Assembly: GCA_946894095.1 (NCBI GenBank)
Contig: OX335652.1
Location: 953,001-1,017,000, forward strand
DNA length: 64,000 nt
Source of the DNA: Incurvaria masculella
Taxonomy: Eukaryota > Arthropoda > Insecta > Lepidoptera > Incurvariidae
Direction of reading: 5' to 3'
Below the pieces are notes generated by a model. It had not been told where the DNA came from. It did not search any database and saw only the letters and a program-made list of their open reading frames with translations. Positions 1-10,109 of this stretch are shown here, piece after piece. The position numbers were made by a program, and so were the translations under genes. Within the stretch, counting starts at the first letter, position 1; the number at the start of each line of letters is the position of its first letter.

Positions 1-260
1 ATTTCCCATAACTATCCTTGGGACCACCGCGTAAGGTGCATTATGCAATCGCATTGCACCATACCAAGTCATCGCGAGCGCATTCGGGAGACAGTTATCG
101 AAGATTATTTCACGCGGCGGTCGCGGGGAACCGTGTTCCCGAACCGACCTGGATAGCCCCGTGACGTGTGTCCGCCGTGCTGGGCGCGTTGCTGGTGCTG
201 GAGCGGAGGAGGCGCCTTCGCCGTGCGAGCGGTCCCCCTCTTCCTTTGACTCCAGGTTGG
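1..260. other. CpG-rich block, possible exon edge
   Basis: This GC- and CpG-rich stretch contrasts with the AT-rich DNA after it. On the + strand it ends in a donor-like CAG|GT at 253-257, so it could be the end of an exon whose start lies outside the window. No frame is long or recognisable, so this is only a compositional call. Confidence 0.2.
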
Positions 261-1012
261 TGCCTATTTTAGTCCCCGCCGCATCAATTATCAATCACTA
301 AATTAAATGGTTACATAAACATTTTTACACTTACCTAGATAAACAACCTTTCCGAAGACGAGGGTTTGTAAAGATGTCCTCACCTGTAACAAAATTAAAA
401 TTTAATTAGGCCATTGTCCTTTCTAAATTCTTAATCTAGAGACGACTCTAAAGACTTTTAAAATAGAAATTACGGTCGTAAGATTTACTGCCATTAATTT
501 TCCCTTTGGGCACATACAAAACTAATTCCGTCACGATATTTTGGCGTCTTTTTAGCGACGTCACACTAATATGTGACAATGTATAAATGTGTGTAGAAAA
601 TAAATGTGTTGTAAAAATGCAAAAAAGCTAAAACTCGTTTAATTCACTCAGAATGAGCAAGAGGCGAATGATTATCATCGGACTTTAACGCGAGCGAAGC
701 CGCGGGTATAGCTCGTCGTTAATAAATGGTTCGTGATTGAGGTTAAAGTGTCTGACCCGTCCGGGGCAATTAGATCATCAGGCGAGACGTGTATACATTA
801 TTGTACAGGTTACTGAGGACAGCCACGACGATATGCGAGATTTGAGAGCGATATACTATCGGTACTTTGAAATTATAATTGAATAATGAACGGATATATT
901 TTCAGACCTATACAGATTCGATGAGAGCCTGTGACCTTCAGATTACAAGTAATTTGCTACTAACTCTGGTTAATACGTTTGATTCGTCGCACCAAACGCG
1001 CAACAATCATGC
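261..1012. other. AT-rich DNA, nothing assigned
   Basis: I see no coding frame or strong repeat here. Near 690-715 there is a GCGAGCGAAGCCGCGGGTA-like string, typical of the 3' region of lepidopteran Helitron-like repeats, but no CTAG end could be placed. Confidence 0.3.
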
Positions 1013-1271
1013 TTTTAGGGTTCCGTACCCAAAGGGTGCCAACCGAAGCCTATTACTAAGCCTCCGCTGTCCGTCCTTCCGTCTGAGACAGGACTGTATC
1101 TCATGAACCGAAATAGGCATGCAGTTGAAACTTTTACAGAATGTGTATTTATTTTGCCGCTATAACAACAAATAGAATAAAAATAAATTCAATCAAAAAT
1201 AAAGGGTGATACATACAAAAAACGTGATTTTTTAGGTTAAATCTTATTCGATGGCACGGAACCCTTCGTGT
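1013..1271 (-). repeat. Rep-A dispersed repeat, copy 1 (truncated)
   Basis: It reads AGGGTTCCGTACC at the left and GGCACGGAACCCTTCGTGT at the right, with the internal body shared by the other Rep-A copies (GCCTCCGCTGTCCGTCC, CTGTATCTCATGAACCG, GCCGCTATAACAACAAATA). The terminal hairpin and CCGGCC end are missing, so this copy is truncated or degraded. It has no coding capacity. Confidence 0.85.
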
Positions 1272-1449
1272 TAAATCGCGCACCATGATACGTATGTTAT
1301 ACAGTCATATTAAAATATATTCCCCAATACAACATTTCCTACAAAAAATATCATTAAAGCTCATTTCTATCGATTGGAATAATTTCCTCCCGAAATAGAC
1401 TTTTCCCACATTTGTGTTAGTAAGTAGTGATATCAAAGTAAGCTAATTG

Positions 1450-1680
1450 ACAGAGCGAAGGGCGAAGGTCGAGCGATGCGTTTCAGTTTCAGATTGGGTA
1501 AAAATGCTTTCGGCTGTTCTCCTCTACACTTTGAATTTCTCAACCAAATCTAGTGAAATTTTTAAGCAGGTTCGATAGTTGAATAAAAAAATGTAATCAA
1601 GGTATTTGCAATTTTTTTTAATTGTTAAAAATTTACAAATATTTAAAAAAGATAGACTCGCGAGATCTACTGCAAAGATT
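1450..1680 (+). repeat. Rep-E dispersed repeat, copy 1
   Basis: It shares GTTTCAG, AAAATGCTTTCG, GGCTGTTCTC, TTTCTCAACC and the closing AGACTCGCGAG.TCTAC with 62985-63290, and in inverse orientation with 33450-33775. Copy 2119-2330 is a related fold-back form. No ORF is present, so it is a non-autonomous element of unknown class. Confidence 0.6.
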
Positions 1681-2118
1681 CCTGTTCTTGCTCGTTCAAC
1701 GGAACACGAACGTACGAAGCTCACATAAGTTAAAAGTGCAAAGTCGGCGTTTCATGAAATACAGTACACAGAAGCACGCTACGGGTTCTCGGTTGGTACA
1801 CACTGCGGATACCGGTGAAAACTAACTCGGTGGTTAAAGTGCTGACTAGCTACGCTTTACTGCAGCCTCCCCCAGCCTCCCTCCAATCGCGCGTGCGGTT
1901 TTGAACAAGGCTTCTGCATCGAGCTTTTATGCTCCCTTAGCTATTTCTACGAGATTAATATTTTGTTTTTCTTAATACCTTCGGAAACATTTGCTCTAGT
2001 CTTAGAACGCATTGAAAGTAAACCTTCCAGCTGCTAACCGTGGCGACGGTGCCTATAAGTATTATTCACCCGACGGGAAATCATTTCACCATAAGCCAAT
2101 GACTTTTAACCTCATTGT

Positions 2119-2330
2119 TCGAGCGAAGCGTTTTAGCTTGGGCAACAATGCCTTCGTTTGCCCGGCTGTCCGGCTATTCTCTACAGGTTGCTATCTATAA
2201 GATTATCGAATCTGCCCCGAAAATTTAACGAGAATCGGTTGAGAAGTGCGATCTTCAGAGGAGAACGGCCGGATAGCGGACAGACATACGAAAGCATATT
2301 TGCCTAAGTTGAAACGGAGAACAGTATATG
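2119..2330. repeat. Rep-E fold-back copy
   Basis: The left half (GCGAAGCGTTTTAGCTTGGG, CCTTCGTTTGCCCGGCTGT) is repeated in inverse form in the right half (ACAGACATACGAAAGCA, CTAAGTTGAAACGG). The segment can therefore fold into an imperfect hairpin. It is related to the copies at 1450, 33450 and 62985. Confidence 0.6.
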
Positions 2331-2461
2331 TGTAGGAATAATCATTTAGATATCTGGTCGAGCTCATGTATAGAACAATTAATTAAAAGTTTCACAAAAA
2401 AGTGAATAAAATTAAAAGTTAGAGTCTTCCTGGGAACTAAACGGGCTTAAGGATCAACACT

Positions 2462-2567
2462 TTTTTTTACCAAATGTTTTTATTTATAGCGCAGCATATG
2501 GCACTTAAAATCTGTCCCACGACGCCCATGAGCTTTCGATGTTTTCCGGGTGCTGCGAAAACCATGG
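2462..2567 (-). mobile_element. LINE 3' fragment (Rep-B), short copy
   Basis: Read on the - strand, this matches the extreme 3' end of the LINE family also seen at 8385, 15832, 25026 and 58575. It holds the CCATGG..GCTTTCG coding end followed by a CATATG-containing untranslated tail and an A-rich end. Only about 100 bases survive, as expected from strong 5' truncation during target-primed integration. Confidence 0.55.
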
Positions 2568-3132
2568 AAATAAACCATGTTGTATCGATACAATATATTA
2601 AAATCAATTAATTAACTCTAAGAAACAGATGTGATAATAATTGGCTGTGTTCATGAAAGTGACGTTAGGTAGCCACGTGAGAAAGCTGAGAACTTGGGAC
2701 ACTCGTTTGAAAGGCTGTGATCAAAAGAAAATATAGCGAAGATCAGTTAAATGGATTAAACCCTTCAAAAATCCAATCTGGCGAAAACAAGGCCAAATGA
2801 GCTGCTTTCAAGGTATTGGGTCGAAAATTCAAATTAATCAAATGACACTGACAGACGCAATTTCACCTCCACCTCGCTTTCATTTGAAACATCAAACAAA
2901 TTGTAATAACAAACATATCCCTCCATGACTTCGCCGTAGTCGGGTAAAAAAAGGAATAAATTGCTTAACGAAACACAATAAAATTGAGTACAGGTAGTTC
3001 CCCCCACAAATGATTGGGGCGCGCGACACCGGTGCCTTTGTGTGTGCCTGCCGAGAGGGGAGGAAGGGAGTGGCGACAGAACGCATGAGTGATTACACAC
3101 TGAAAGTAGCGCCGGCCATTCAGTTCGTATAA
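2568..3132. other. Unassigned intergenic DNA
   Basis: No coding frame with family resemblance was found on either strand. A frame on the - strand at 2834-3193 shows no recognisable motif and I treat it as chance. Confidence 0.3.
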
Positions 3133-4260
3133 TATTCCGGGACGTCACGTCATTTTTGGTCACGATAAGGTAAATGGCTGAATCTGGGTTCACATGTTAG
3201 AGACCAACCCTTTGATGCTAAATATGTCGGTCTGCCTGCGCCAAGTGGTTGCGTTATCTAGATTGGCTATATAAAATCGATGTTGAATAAACTGATTGTC
3301 TGGACATTTTGATACCTTTTAATTATACAATAATAACCAGGCGGTTTTTAATCACTACATAGTATAAAACAAAGTCGCTTTCTCTGTCCCTATATCCCTA
3401 TGTTCGCTTAAATCTTTAAAACTACGCAACGGATTTTGATGCGGTTTTTTTTAATAGATAGAGTGATTCAAGAGGAAGGTTTATATGTATAATAACATCC
3501 ATTAAATATTCGAGAAATACTGTTATTTTTGAGGTTTCCAATGTGATGTCGTAAAAAAATATTTTTTTTCCGCTTACATTGCAAACGCAGGCTGAACCCT
3601 ACGAGATTTATCAAAATAATGTATTAAGTATTGTATACATTGAAAAGGTCTACAGAAAACTCCGCGATGGTATATATCTATCTCTTATGGATATCCCACA
3701 ATAACATTTTTTTCTCATTTACTTTTTACGACAAATAATGGCTAACTTTCGAAGCGATTTTAACCAATACAGCATTAATCCTTATCCAATTAAATACCTT
3801 AAATACATTGTTGATTTAATATAGATCTATACGGCCCTTTACAGCATATGATTTAAATGAATATTTTCGAAGATATTATAGATTTAAAAATTGCGGGATG
3901 TAATGTTTGCGGCGGTACCGGCCGGCCGGGGCCTCGCGTCGGGAGCTTGCCTCGGAGGCCGCGGTTCTCCCTATAGCACTTTGAATTTATTATTTCTCTA
4001 ATATCTAATAATCATGTAATAATAATATCTAAGTTTTTTTTTATTTCAAATATCTCAATGTAGGAACTCTACGTAAAAATGGTTTATTTGTGTATCATTG
4101 TGTCAAAATAATATTGTTTTAAATGACATTATGCCCGTGCAAAGCCGGGACGGGCTGCTAGTTACATACTAAAATATTTTTAAGTTATATCAGTAACCTA
4201 AATCGCCTATAATCATGAAATGCAATCAAATATTTGATCAGTTTTGGTAATTATTATGAA
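3133..4260 (+). repeat. Rep-F element, split by a Helitron
   Basis: 3133-3351 and 4162-4260 together match 56362-56695, including GGTCACGATAA.GTAAATGG, GTTAGAGACCAACCCT, CCAAGTGGTTGCGTTA and then AACCTAAATCGCCTATAA. The two parts are separated only by the Helitron at 3352-4161. The right-hand inverted arm present in the 56 kb copy is missing here, and the element stops next to a LINE fragment. Confidence 0.7.
3352..4161 (+). mobile_element. Non-autonomous Helitron
   Basis: The element starts TCACTACATAGTATAAAAC after an A and ends CCGGGACGGGCTGCTAG before a T. This is the A|T insertion, 5'-TC and 3'-CTAG signature of Helitrons, with a short GC stem (AGCC/GGCT) just before the end. There is no Rep/helicase ORF. 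At 3908-3975 a GC-rich block interrupts the AT-rich body. Comparison with 56362-56922 shows the flanks join without a target duplication, as expected for rolling-circle insertion. Confidence 0.75.
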
Positions 4261-4275
4261 GCCGCTATGATTTTT

Positions 4276-5135
4276 GAAATGAAATGAAATGAAATGAAAT
4301 GAAATTTATTTGCGTACTTATGGGTAAACAAGTCTTTACATATTTTTTCAGTATCTCCACAAGTTGCCAGTTACGGCGTACAAAAGAAAACACATTGTTA
4401 AAATATGGACAGAGAATACAACATTTTGAAGCTTAAAACTTGCTAGTGTGTATAAATTCTTCTACTGAGTAAATGCTTTGTTTTACTAACCAGTCGTACA
4501 ATTTACCTTTATACAAATCATAGGTAAGGTCCCTAAATTCTTTAGGGATACAATTATATAATTTTGGAGCCATAAAAAATACGCTATTGCGATAAAGTGC
4601 AATTCGAGGGCGCGTGAAACATAATTTTCTGCAAGACACACTTCTTGTTTTATAATTGTGGGTTGGAATTATATTTTCAAAATATGTTGGATACCTTTTG
4701 ACGAACAAACATACATCATAAATATAAAGTGCAGGTAAAGACAATATATTTAATTCTTTGAACAATGGTTTGCAAGAATCTAATTTATCCGCTCCACATA
4801 TCGACCTTGCACATTTTTTCTGAACAATAAATGCTTTGTGTGCGTTAGTTGAGTTGCCCCATAACAAAATACCATATTTTAGGACCGACGCTACATATCC
4901 ATGATACGCTGTCAATGCAGTTTGTTGTGAGCGACGTCACGTAGCCTCTTGAGAGCATATATACAAATCGATTAATTCTTGAGCAAACCGAGTCTACGTG
5001 AGCCTTCCAATTACAGTGACAGTCAAGTATTAGTCTTAAACATTTTACCACTTTTACCTCTTTTAATTGTTCACCATCATAATTAATGTCTAGTCGGTAG
5101 TAGTTGAAGCGGCTTATGATAAAATATGACAAATC
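4276..5135 (-). pseudogene. 5'-truncated LINE, end of reverse transcriptase ORF
   Basis: Two overlapping - strand frames (4845-5132 and 4433-4915) are one reading frame broken by a frameshift near 4915. The text covers the region downstream of the RT catalytic core. Motifs LKYGILLWGNS, FIVQKKCARSICGA and LNILSLPALYIY line up with the same region of the intact LINE at 20382-23288 (LRYGIEAWGNS, IIQKKAVRIISGA, LEILTVTALYIF). The - strand 3' end is a (CATTT)n tail at 4276-4305. The endonuclease and RT core are absent, so it is inactive. It belongs to the Jockey/CR1-like group but is a different family from the 20 kb element. Confidence 0.8.
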
Positions 5136-5429
5136 CGAGTTTCATTCAATTTTCATTTTCTTTATGGTGACTTTGCATACTGGGATACACTGCTGGTATA
5201 CGTCAGAAAGAACGTATGAGTTGATTATTAGCGATACTTGCAAATTTTAGCAAAAAAGAGCTTTCGTCAAAATAAAATCAAAAATAAAATGATAAGTTCA
5301 TACACAGTCCAAACTAAAAATATACAAGATACATCTAACATTAATTAAGTCTAAAAATTATAAATCCATTTAAAATACAAATAGTCAAATTTCTTGCAAT
5401 TAAAACCTGTGCAGTTAGATGATGAATAA
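5136..5429. other. AT-rich DNA, nothing assigned
   Basis: No frame, repeat match or motif that I can support. Confidence 0.3.
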
Positions 5430-5697
5430 AAAATACCGGCCAAAAGCGAGTCGGAATCGCACACGAAGGGTTCCGTACATCGTACAAGATTAAACACAAA
5501 GAATCACGGTGTTTGTATGGGGACCCCGTTTAATTTTTATTATTTTTTATTAGCGGTTATTTAAATAAACACTCTGTGAGAATTTCAGCTGTCTACCTAT
5601 TACGGTTAATGAGATACAGCCCTGTAACATACGGGCGGACAGTGGAGTCTTAGTAATAGGGTTTCGTTTGGTACCCTTTGGGTACGGAACCCTAAAA
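5430..5697 (+). repeat. Rep-A dispersed repeat, copy 2
   Basis: Both ends are present: ACCGGCCAAAAGCGAGTCGG at the left, then GAAGGGTTCCGTACATCG, and GGGTACGGAACCCTAAAA at the right. The ACGG-rich tetranucleotide tract of other copies is reduced here to a single GGGCGGACAG. Confidence 0.9.
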
Positions 5698-5910
5698 CAT
5701 ACGAGTGAATTTCAGTCTCCACTCCCTTGCTTCCTTGCTCGCTGGCGCCGCCCCCCCTCCCCCGCGCCCGCAGGAGGCAGACGGCGCGAGTCGTTCGAAA
5801 ATTTCCTGAAGGCGGTATCGGTACGGAAGCGTCCCGCACCGGCGCGGCGGCGCGAGGTATTGTCGCGGGAGCATTGTGCGCCGAACAATCCGTGACGATC
5901 CGGCTTTCAA
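5698..5910. other. CpG-rich block
   Basis: This is a strongly GC-rich segment beside a Rep-A copy. Several short frames are open on both strands, which is expected of GC-rich DNA, and none has a recognisable motif. It could be an exon, a promoter or captured DNA. Confidence 0.3.
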
Positions 5911-6176
5911 CGAGCTTTCTGGGTGCTCAAATCGGATGTCATTGATAGATTGGCCGTTTATTTAAAATGTTCTTTTATTTAAGTTTTTTTTGTGATGTAG
6001 CAATGTTTTTTTGAGACGTACACACCGTACAAACATTGTAATGAACTATCAATAAGGTTTACTAGGGTTACTACTAGGTAAGATAAAGGTTACCATCTCC
6101 TCAAATCATGAATATCTTCTTCTACTGCGTCCCTGGTTTCTCAGTTGACCACATTATCCATGTTCAAGGGTAGTTC

Positions 6177-6215
6177 AAAATCGTACACAATGGTGGCACC
6201 ATTGTGTACGATTTT
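6177..6215. repeat. Perfect 39-nt palindrome (19-1-19)
   Basis: The arm AAAATCGTACACAATGGTG (6177-6195), one G, then the exact reverse complement (6197-6215). There are no mismatches. It does not sit at the end of any repeat I could define. Confidence 0.95.
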
Positions 6216-6660
6216 AGTGCAAAAAAAGGTTTTTATTTTTGATTTTATATTTACAGACAACTTTACATTTTTATATAACACACCATAAAATAGTAACGTA
6301 TCGTCCATTAAAAACACAGATACACTAGATCAGCAAATAGCTCAAAGGGAGCTACAACAAACTGAGATCGCTGGAGTCAGATGCCGCAACAATAATTTCA
6401 TTACAGGATGAAATAGCCGAAAAACCTCACATAGTTGCTACGTTTGCCATCCTACTATCCGTTTTCCACTCACCAGATTTCGATGCGGTTTGTACTAACG
6501 AATAACTTGAATTTTGACGCAACCTAAGGGCTCCTGTGGATTATTTGACGGGTGAAATATAATAAAAATAAAATGAAAGAGAATAGTCGGACAAACCGAT
6601 TGTTTTTTTGTGAGATTTTAACGCGGGCGGAGCCACGCGGACGGCTGGTTTAATCTTGTC
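6216..6660. other. Unassigned DNA with Helitron-like remnant
   Basis: Nothing coding. Around 6610-6640 the string GCGGGCGGAGCCACGCGG resembles degraded 3' ends of lepidopteran Helitron-like repeats. Confidence 0.3.
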
Positions 6661-6862
6661 CTAGGCTGAAATAAACAGTCGTAACAGGAACTAAGACTAA
6701 CGAAAAGTAGTACATTGTGACGTCACTTTGTATGGACGAAATGTCAAAGTAATGCAAAGTGACGTCACAACTGTTTTATTTTATTACTACATTTAATTAC
6801 TTTTATTAGTACTACTTTTCGTTAGTCTTAGTTTCATTTACGACGATTTATCTCGGCCCTAG
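6661..6862. repeat. Fold-back element with long terminal inverted repeats
   Basis: The left arm begins CTAGGCTGAAATAAACAGTC and continues to AAGACTAACGAAAAGTAGTA. The right arm is its inverse (TACTACTTTTCGTTAGTCTT to CCCTAG at 6862). Arms are about 55 bp. The core holds two oppositely oriented TGACGTCAC-type motifs. A second copy, split by a LINE fragment, is at 9137-9589. Confidence 0.8.
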
Positions 6863-6992
6863 TCTTGACAGAAGTCATGCTACGTGTCGACATTAATTTG
6901 TAAAAAAAACCTAAAATTACACTACGAATCTCTTTCATATCGCAAGCTGAATATTTCTAGTTTCTTTTATTGCGATCGATAAGACTGCACAC

Positions 6993-7201
6993 CTGCAGGT
7001 GTATTCCTGGAATTCCGTAATCAGGAATCAGGAATCCTGAGTCTACAAAACCGCTTATATAGCGGTTTTTAAAGCGATTTTATTGACGAAAATATTCCGG
7101 AGAATAGTTTTTAAATTGAAAAATCGCTTTGAAAACTGCTATTAAAGCTGTTTTATAGACTCAGGATTCCTGATTACGTAATTCTAGGAATATACCTGCA
7201 G
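6993..7201. repeat. Fold-back element, ~85-bp arms
   Basis: CTGCAGGTGTATTCCTGGAA at the left is inverted as TAGGAATATACCTGCAG at the right. The arms continue through CAGGAATCCTGAGTCTA and the AAAGCGATTTT motif. 38013-38142 is a related fold-back sharing GGTTTTC/AAAGC.ATTTT motifs. Confidence 0.8.
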
Positions 7202-7202
7202 T

Positions 7203-7520
7203 AAAGTGAGTACACATTCGCGGGGTAAGTTACCCCTCAATCAGTGCACCCACCGGCCCTGTCGATAACATCTCGCAGCCGTCACCGTCGTCACGGTGCC
7301 GAGGAAAATGTCCGAAAAACATTTCCCGCTAAGGAGCCGGGCCTCCGCTCGGGCGCTCCGAGGCGCCGCGGGGGAGGTCGCCGGCGCCCATTACGCCCAA
7401 CGAGCGCTCCGCAATTTGTGACGTATTGTTGAGCGCGAGAATAGTGGCGAAATGCTGCGGGCGCCCCTCCTGTCGCTTGTGTGTCAAGGCCACAGCCCGT
7501 TCTGGGGGCCCATTCAGGTG
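7203..7520. other. CpG-rich block, possible regulatory DNA or exon
   Basis: This 300-base island is GC-rich and free of the repeats defined here. It contains a cAMP-response-like TGACGTAT (7418-7425). Frames on both strands are open but without recognised motifs. Its composition suggests selection or a gene edge rather than a transposon. Confidence 0.3.
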
Positions 7521-7660
7521 AGAGTGAGTTCGAGTTCGGCGATAAATATAAACTCACTTTTATAAATACTTCATTTTTCCGCCTTCTTGAACGTCATTTT
7601 AGTTTGGTAAAAATCTTGTTTGTCCTATAAATACGTTGTAAGGTAAAATAACAATTCCGT

Positions 7661-8046
7661 TGTCAGCCTCGGTAGCTCAATGTGTGACGCCTTGCGAATC
7701 GATAAGCTGGGACGGCACTTCTGAGCGCGGTTAGGTTCTGGATGGGTGACCATTTTCAACCGTTGAGCCTGGCCGTGCTTCGGATACCACGTAGAAATGT
7801 TGGTGTCCTTCCTTACTTACTAGGTGGTAGTGTTGATCACGCCCGGTTTGGTACCATCGCATTGAATGAACGATGGTTGAAGCGTCAATGAAAATTGTCC
7901 GTGTTTTCCACTAGTTCAATGTAGTCGAGCAATATTAGGAAGGTCCTGGCAAGGCACTTAGTTCCCATGTGGTGTGTTAGGCTAATACGGTCAGTTCGGT
8001 ATTAGCCTTACATGTCCAGTTACATAATAATAATAATAATAATAAT
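7661..8046 (+). mobile_element. SINE with 5S rRNA-like head (SINE-1)
   Basis: The head (about 7671-7760) keeps the 5S-like internal control region, including GCGCGGTTAGG and GGATGGGTGACC. The body (GGTGGTAG, GCATTGAATGAACGATGG, AATTGTCCGTGTTTTCC) and the tail (GTCCTGGCAAGGCAC, GTATTAGCC, CATGTCCAGTTACATAA) are shared with the other SINE-1 copies. It ends in an (AAT)n tail at about 8025-8046. It is transcribed by Pol III if active and depends on a LINE for mobility. It is the most complete + strand copy. Confidence 0.75.
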
Positions 8047-8384
8047 GTTTCCAGCTTTTTTAAGGTTAACTCACTCTCGTACTCGAACTCACTCTTACCT
8101 GTATGGGCCCCCTGTTGGAGGTTCCTCGGGCACATCGAGCGAAGAACGACAGGAAAGGTAACCGAAGTCATACGTGTAGCGGCAGCGTAGCCACTTGTTA
8201 GTGATAGTGCAGTATAGTTTTAGTTTATTGGGACTATGGTCCTTATCGCTCGTTTCGCGGATGAGAGCTAGACGAAACAATGTGTCCCGACACTTTTCCT
8301 GTCAGAGGCAGCGACACTGACGCGACACCTTTTCTGTCAACGAGACAAAGCTTCAGTCCTCCCGTTCATCTCGTGTTTAACTTA

Positions 8385-8825
8385 ATTTTTTTAGCAAATG
8401 TTCATATTAGCCCAGCCGGTGATCCTGTGCTTTTCAGGGGGCTAAGAAAACCATGCAGGCCGGCCAAGTCCTTCTTCACACCATGTTTAAAGGATCCCAG
8501 GTTGTACTTGAGGGGAAATAACTCGGCAGAAAGTCCATTCCATAGTTTACCGACCCTATAGACAAAGGATCTAGAGGATCGGTTGGTTCTGATTTTTGTA
8601 ATGTCGACAGTGAACGGGTGCATTTCCTGTCTGTTAAGCGTTGTGCGATGGTAGAAAAGGGACGGAGGGACAGCGTTATGCAGCATGTGTATTATCGCTA
8701 AAGCGTGGCTTCGATGCCGCTATACGGACGAGATTCTGTCCCACTCCGGTCCTTCTTTATTCATTGCTTGGGCAGCTCGTAAACTTATGGCTCTGAAGTT
8801 ACTGTTTTGTTCGGACCATTAGTGT
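8385..8825 (-). pseudogene. LINE 3' fragment (Rep-B), C-terminal ORF2 piece
   Basis: On the - strand the frame at 8402-8686 carries the characteristic C-terminal block of insect LINE pol proteins, including SFVYRVGKLWNGL and YNLGSFKHGVKKDLAG, and ends at a stop. In-frame resemblance continues upstream to about 8825 but is broken by stops. RT and endonuclease are absent. The same block is found at 15832, 25026, 39970 and 58575, so these are 5'-truncated copies of one family. Confidence 0.75.
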
Positions 8826-9136
8826 GGCTTGGTTATTATTTCGAGCACAACTGGAGTATACTTACGAAATATCAAGGCCCAAGCTGACCTCCACTTTTGT
8901 GGTAATGTTCTCATAAATTATTTACTCGTCAAGATTATCCTTATTTACGAAAAGATCCAGGCGTATCCGCAAGATTATATAGCAATTAATTTATTTAATT
9001 ACTGCCTTAACTTCAGCATCGTAATATACCTACGGAATTCCATGAAGTTTCTTGAAAAGCAATCATTATGACTAAACAATTAGGCAACCATTGAAATATA
9101 GAGGATATGCGGACGGTCGGACATGCTAACGAAATT
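8826..9136. other. Unassigned DNA
   Basis: A + strand frame (8829-9071) has no recognisable motif and AT-rich codon use. I treat it as chance. Confidence 0.3.
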
Positions 9137-9589
9137 CTTAGGCTGAGATAAATGATAATAATAATAATAATAAGCCTTTATTACTGTAACTTAAATAACA
9201 TTCATAATCCAACATTTACCTAATTCTACTTAACAATTTATCTTTTTCCTTAACTAATTATATATATCGGCAACCGGTTTTTCTTTTACAGCTTGTCCTT
9301 CGACAAAGGCCTCCTCTAAAGCTTTCCATTGTTTCCTGTCTTTTGCAGTGCGTGTCCATTCTGGGCCAGCTATCTTTTTAATGTCGTCTTCCCAACGTTT
9401 AGTTTGTCTACCTTGGCTTATTTTACCATCACGCGGGTACCATTCCGTTATTAGTCTCGTCCATGATATAAAGAGATAAAAAGTAGTACTTTCTTAAGTC
9501 ACTTTGACACACATTTTATGTGGACGAAATGTAACTTTTGATACTAGTTAGTGTTAGTTTTAGATGCGACTATTTATATCAGCCTAAGA
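9137..9589. repeat. Fold-back element split by a LINE fragment
   Basis: The ends CTTAGGCTGAGATAAAT (9137) and ATTTATATCAGCCTAAG (to 9588) are inverted, and AAAAAGTAGTAC and GTTAG motifs match the intact copy at 6661-6862. The middle is interrupted by the LINE fragment at 9153-9466. Confidence 0.65.
9153..9466 (-). pseudogene. 5'-truncated RTE-like LINE fragment
   Basis: Read on the - strand, a frame runs WTRLITEWYPRDGKISQG, RQTKRWEDDIKKIAGPEW, RTAKDRKQWKALEEAFVEGQ and stops shortly after, next to a (TTA)n tail (about 9153-9172). The RW.DDI...AG..W.R.A.DR..W..LEEA pattern is the conserved C-terminal tail of RTE/BovB-type LINE polyproteins in insects. Only this last part remains, so it is a dead copy. 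Confidence 0.75.
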
Positions 9590-9734
9590 GAGTATTAAAT
9601 TTACATACGGTCGTCAATACGTTTGCTTCGCTTAAATTGTTATAATGAGAAAACCGTTTTAAAAAACATTTAACCGATTTCAATCACTAAGAGGAGTAAT
9701 ATTCTTCTTCTTAGTAATATCGTTCATAAATTAA

Positions 9735-9769
9735 AGGACCATCCCTGAGTATATCTCAGGGATGGTCCT
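9735..9769. repeat. Perfect 15-bp hairpin, 5-nt loop
   Basis: AGGACCATCCCTGAG, loop TATAT, then the exact reverse complement CTCAGGGATGGTCCT. It is a strong stem-loop in either strand and is not part of a repeat I could define. Confidence 0.9.
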
Positions 9770-9847
9770 ACCCTACCGATGAGATAATGATTCTAATCGG
9801 TTGACAATTTGCGGAGATATCGAGTAACATACATACAAAAATAAAAA

Positions 9848-9899
9848 CATACAGACGAATTGAGAACCTCCTCCTTTTTTGAAGTCGGTTAATTAAAAA
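9848..9899 (-). repeat. Rep-C end, AACCGACTTCAAAAA family
   Basis: On the - strand it reads TTAACCGACTTCAAAAAAGG, AGGAGGTTCTCAATTCGTCT, GTATGTTTTTA. The same string opens 38294-38346 and 57607-57652. This is a very common lepidopteran repeat end whose class I do not name. Confidence 0.65.
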
Positions 9900-10109
9900 T
9901 ACTTGCGCTTGGCTTGGAAAAGTCATACCTTCCGACTGTACATTTTAACGTCGCAGCGTCACCTACATCTTGTCGCTTGCATTTTATTGTATCCTTTATA
10001 TAATTAACATCCTGGCCAAGCCCAGTCAGTACAAGTATCGTCAATGAATCTAAGCGAATGTACATGTCTACGGCAATTCCATTTCCTTTTCCGTGATTCC
10101 AATCGCTAT

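Noticed and set aside
4433..5132. Two separate small genes on the - strand
   Set aside because: They are consecutive parts of one LINE reading frame split by a frameshift near 4915.
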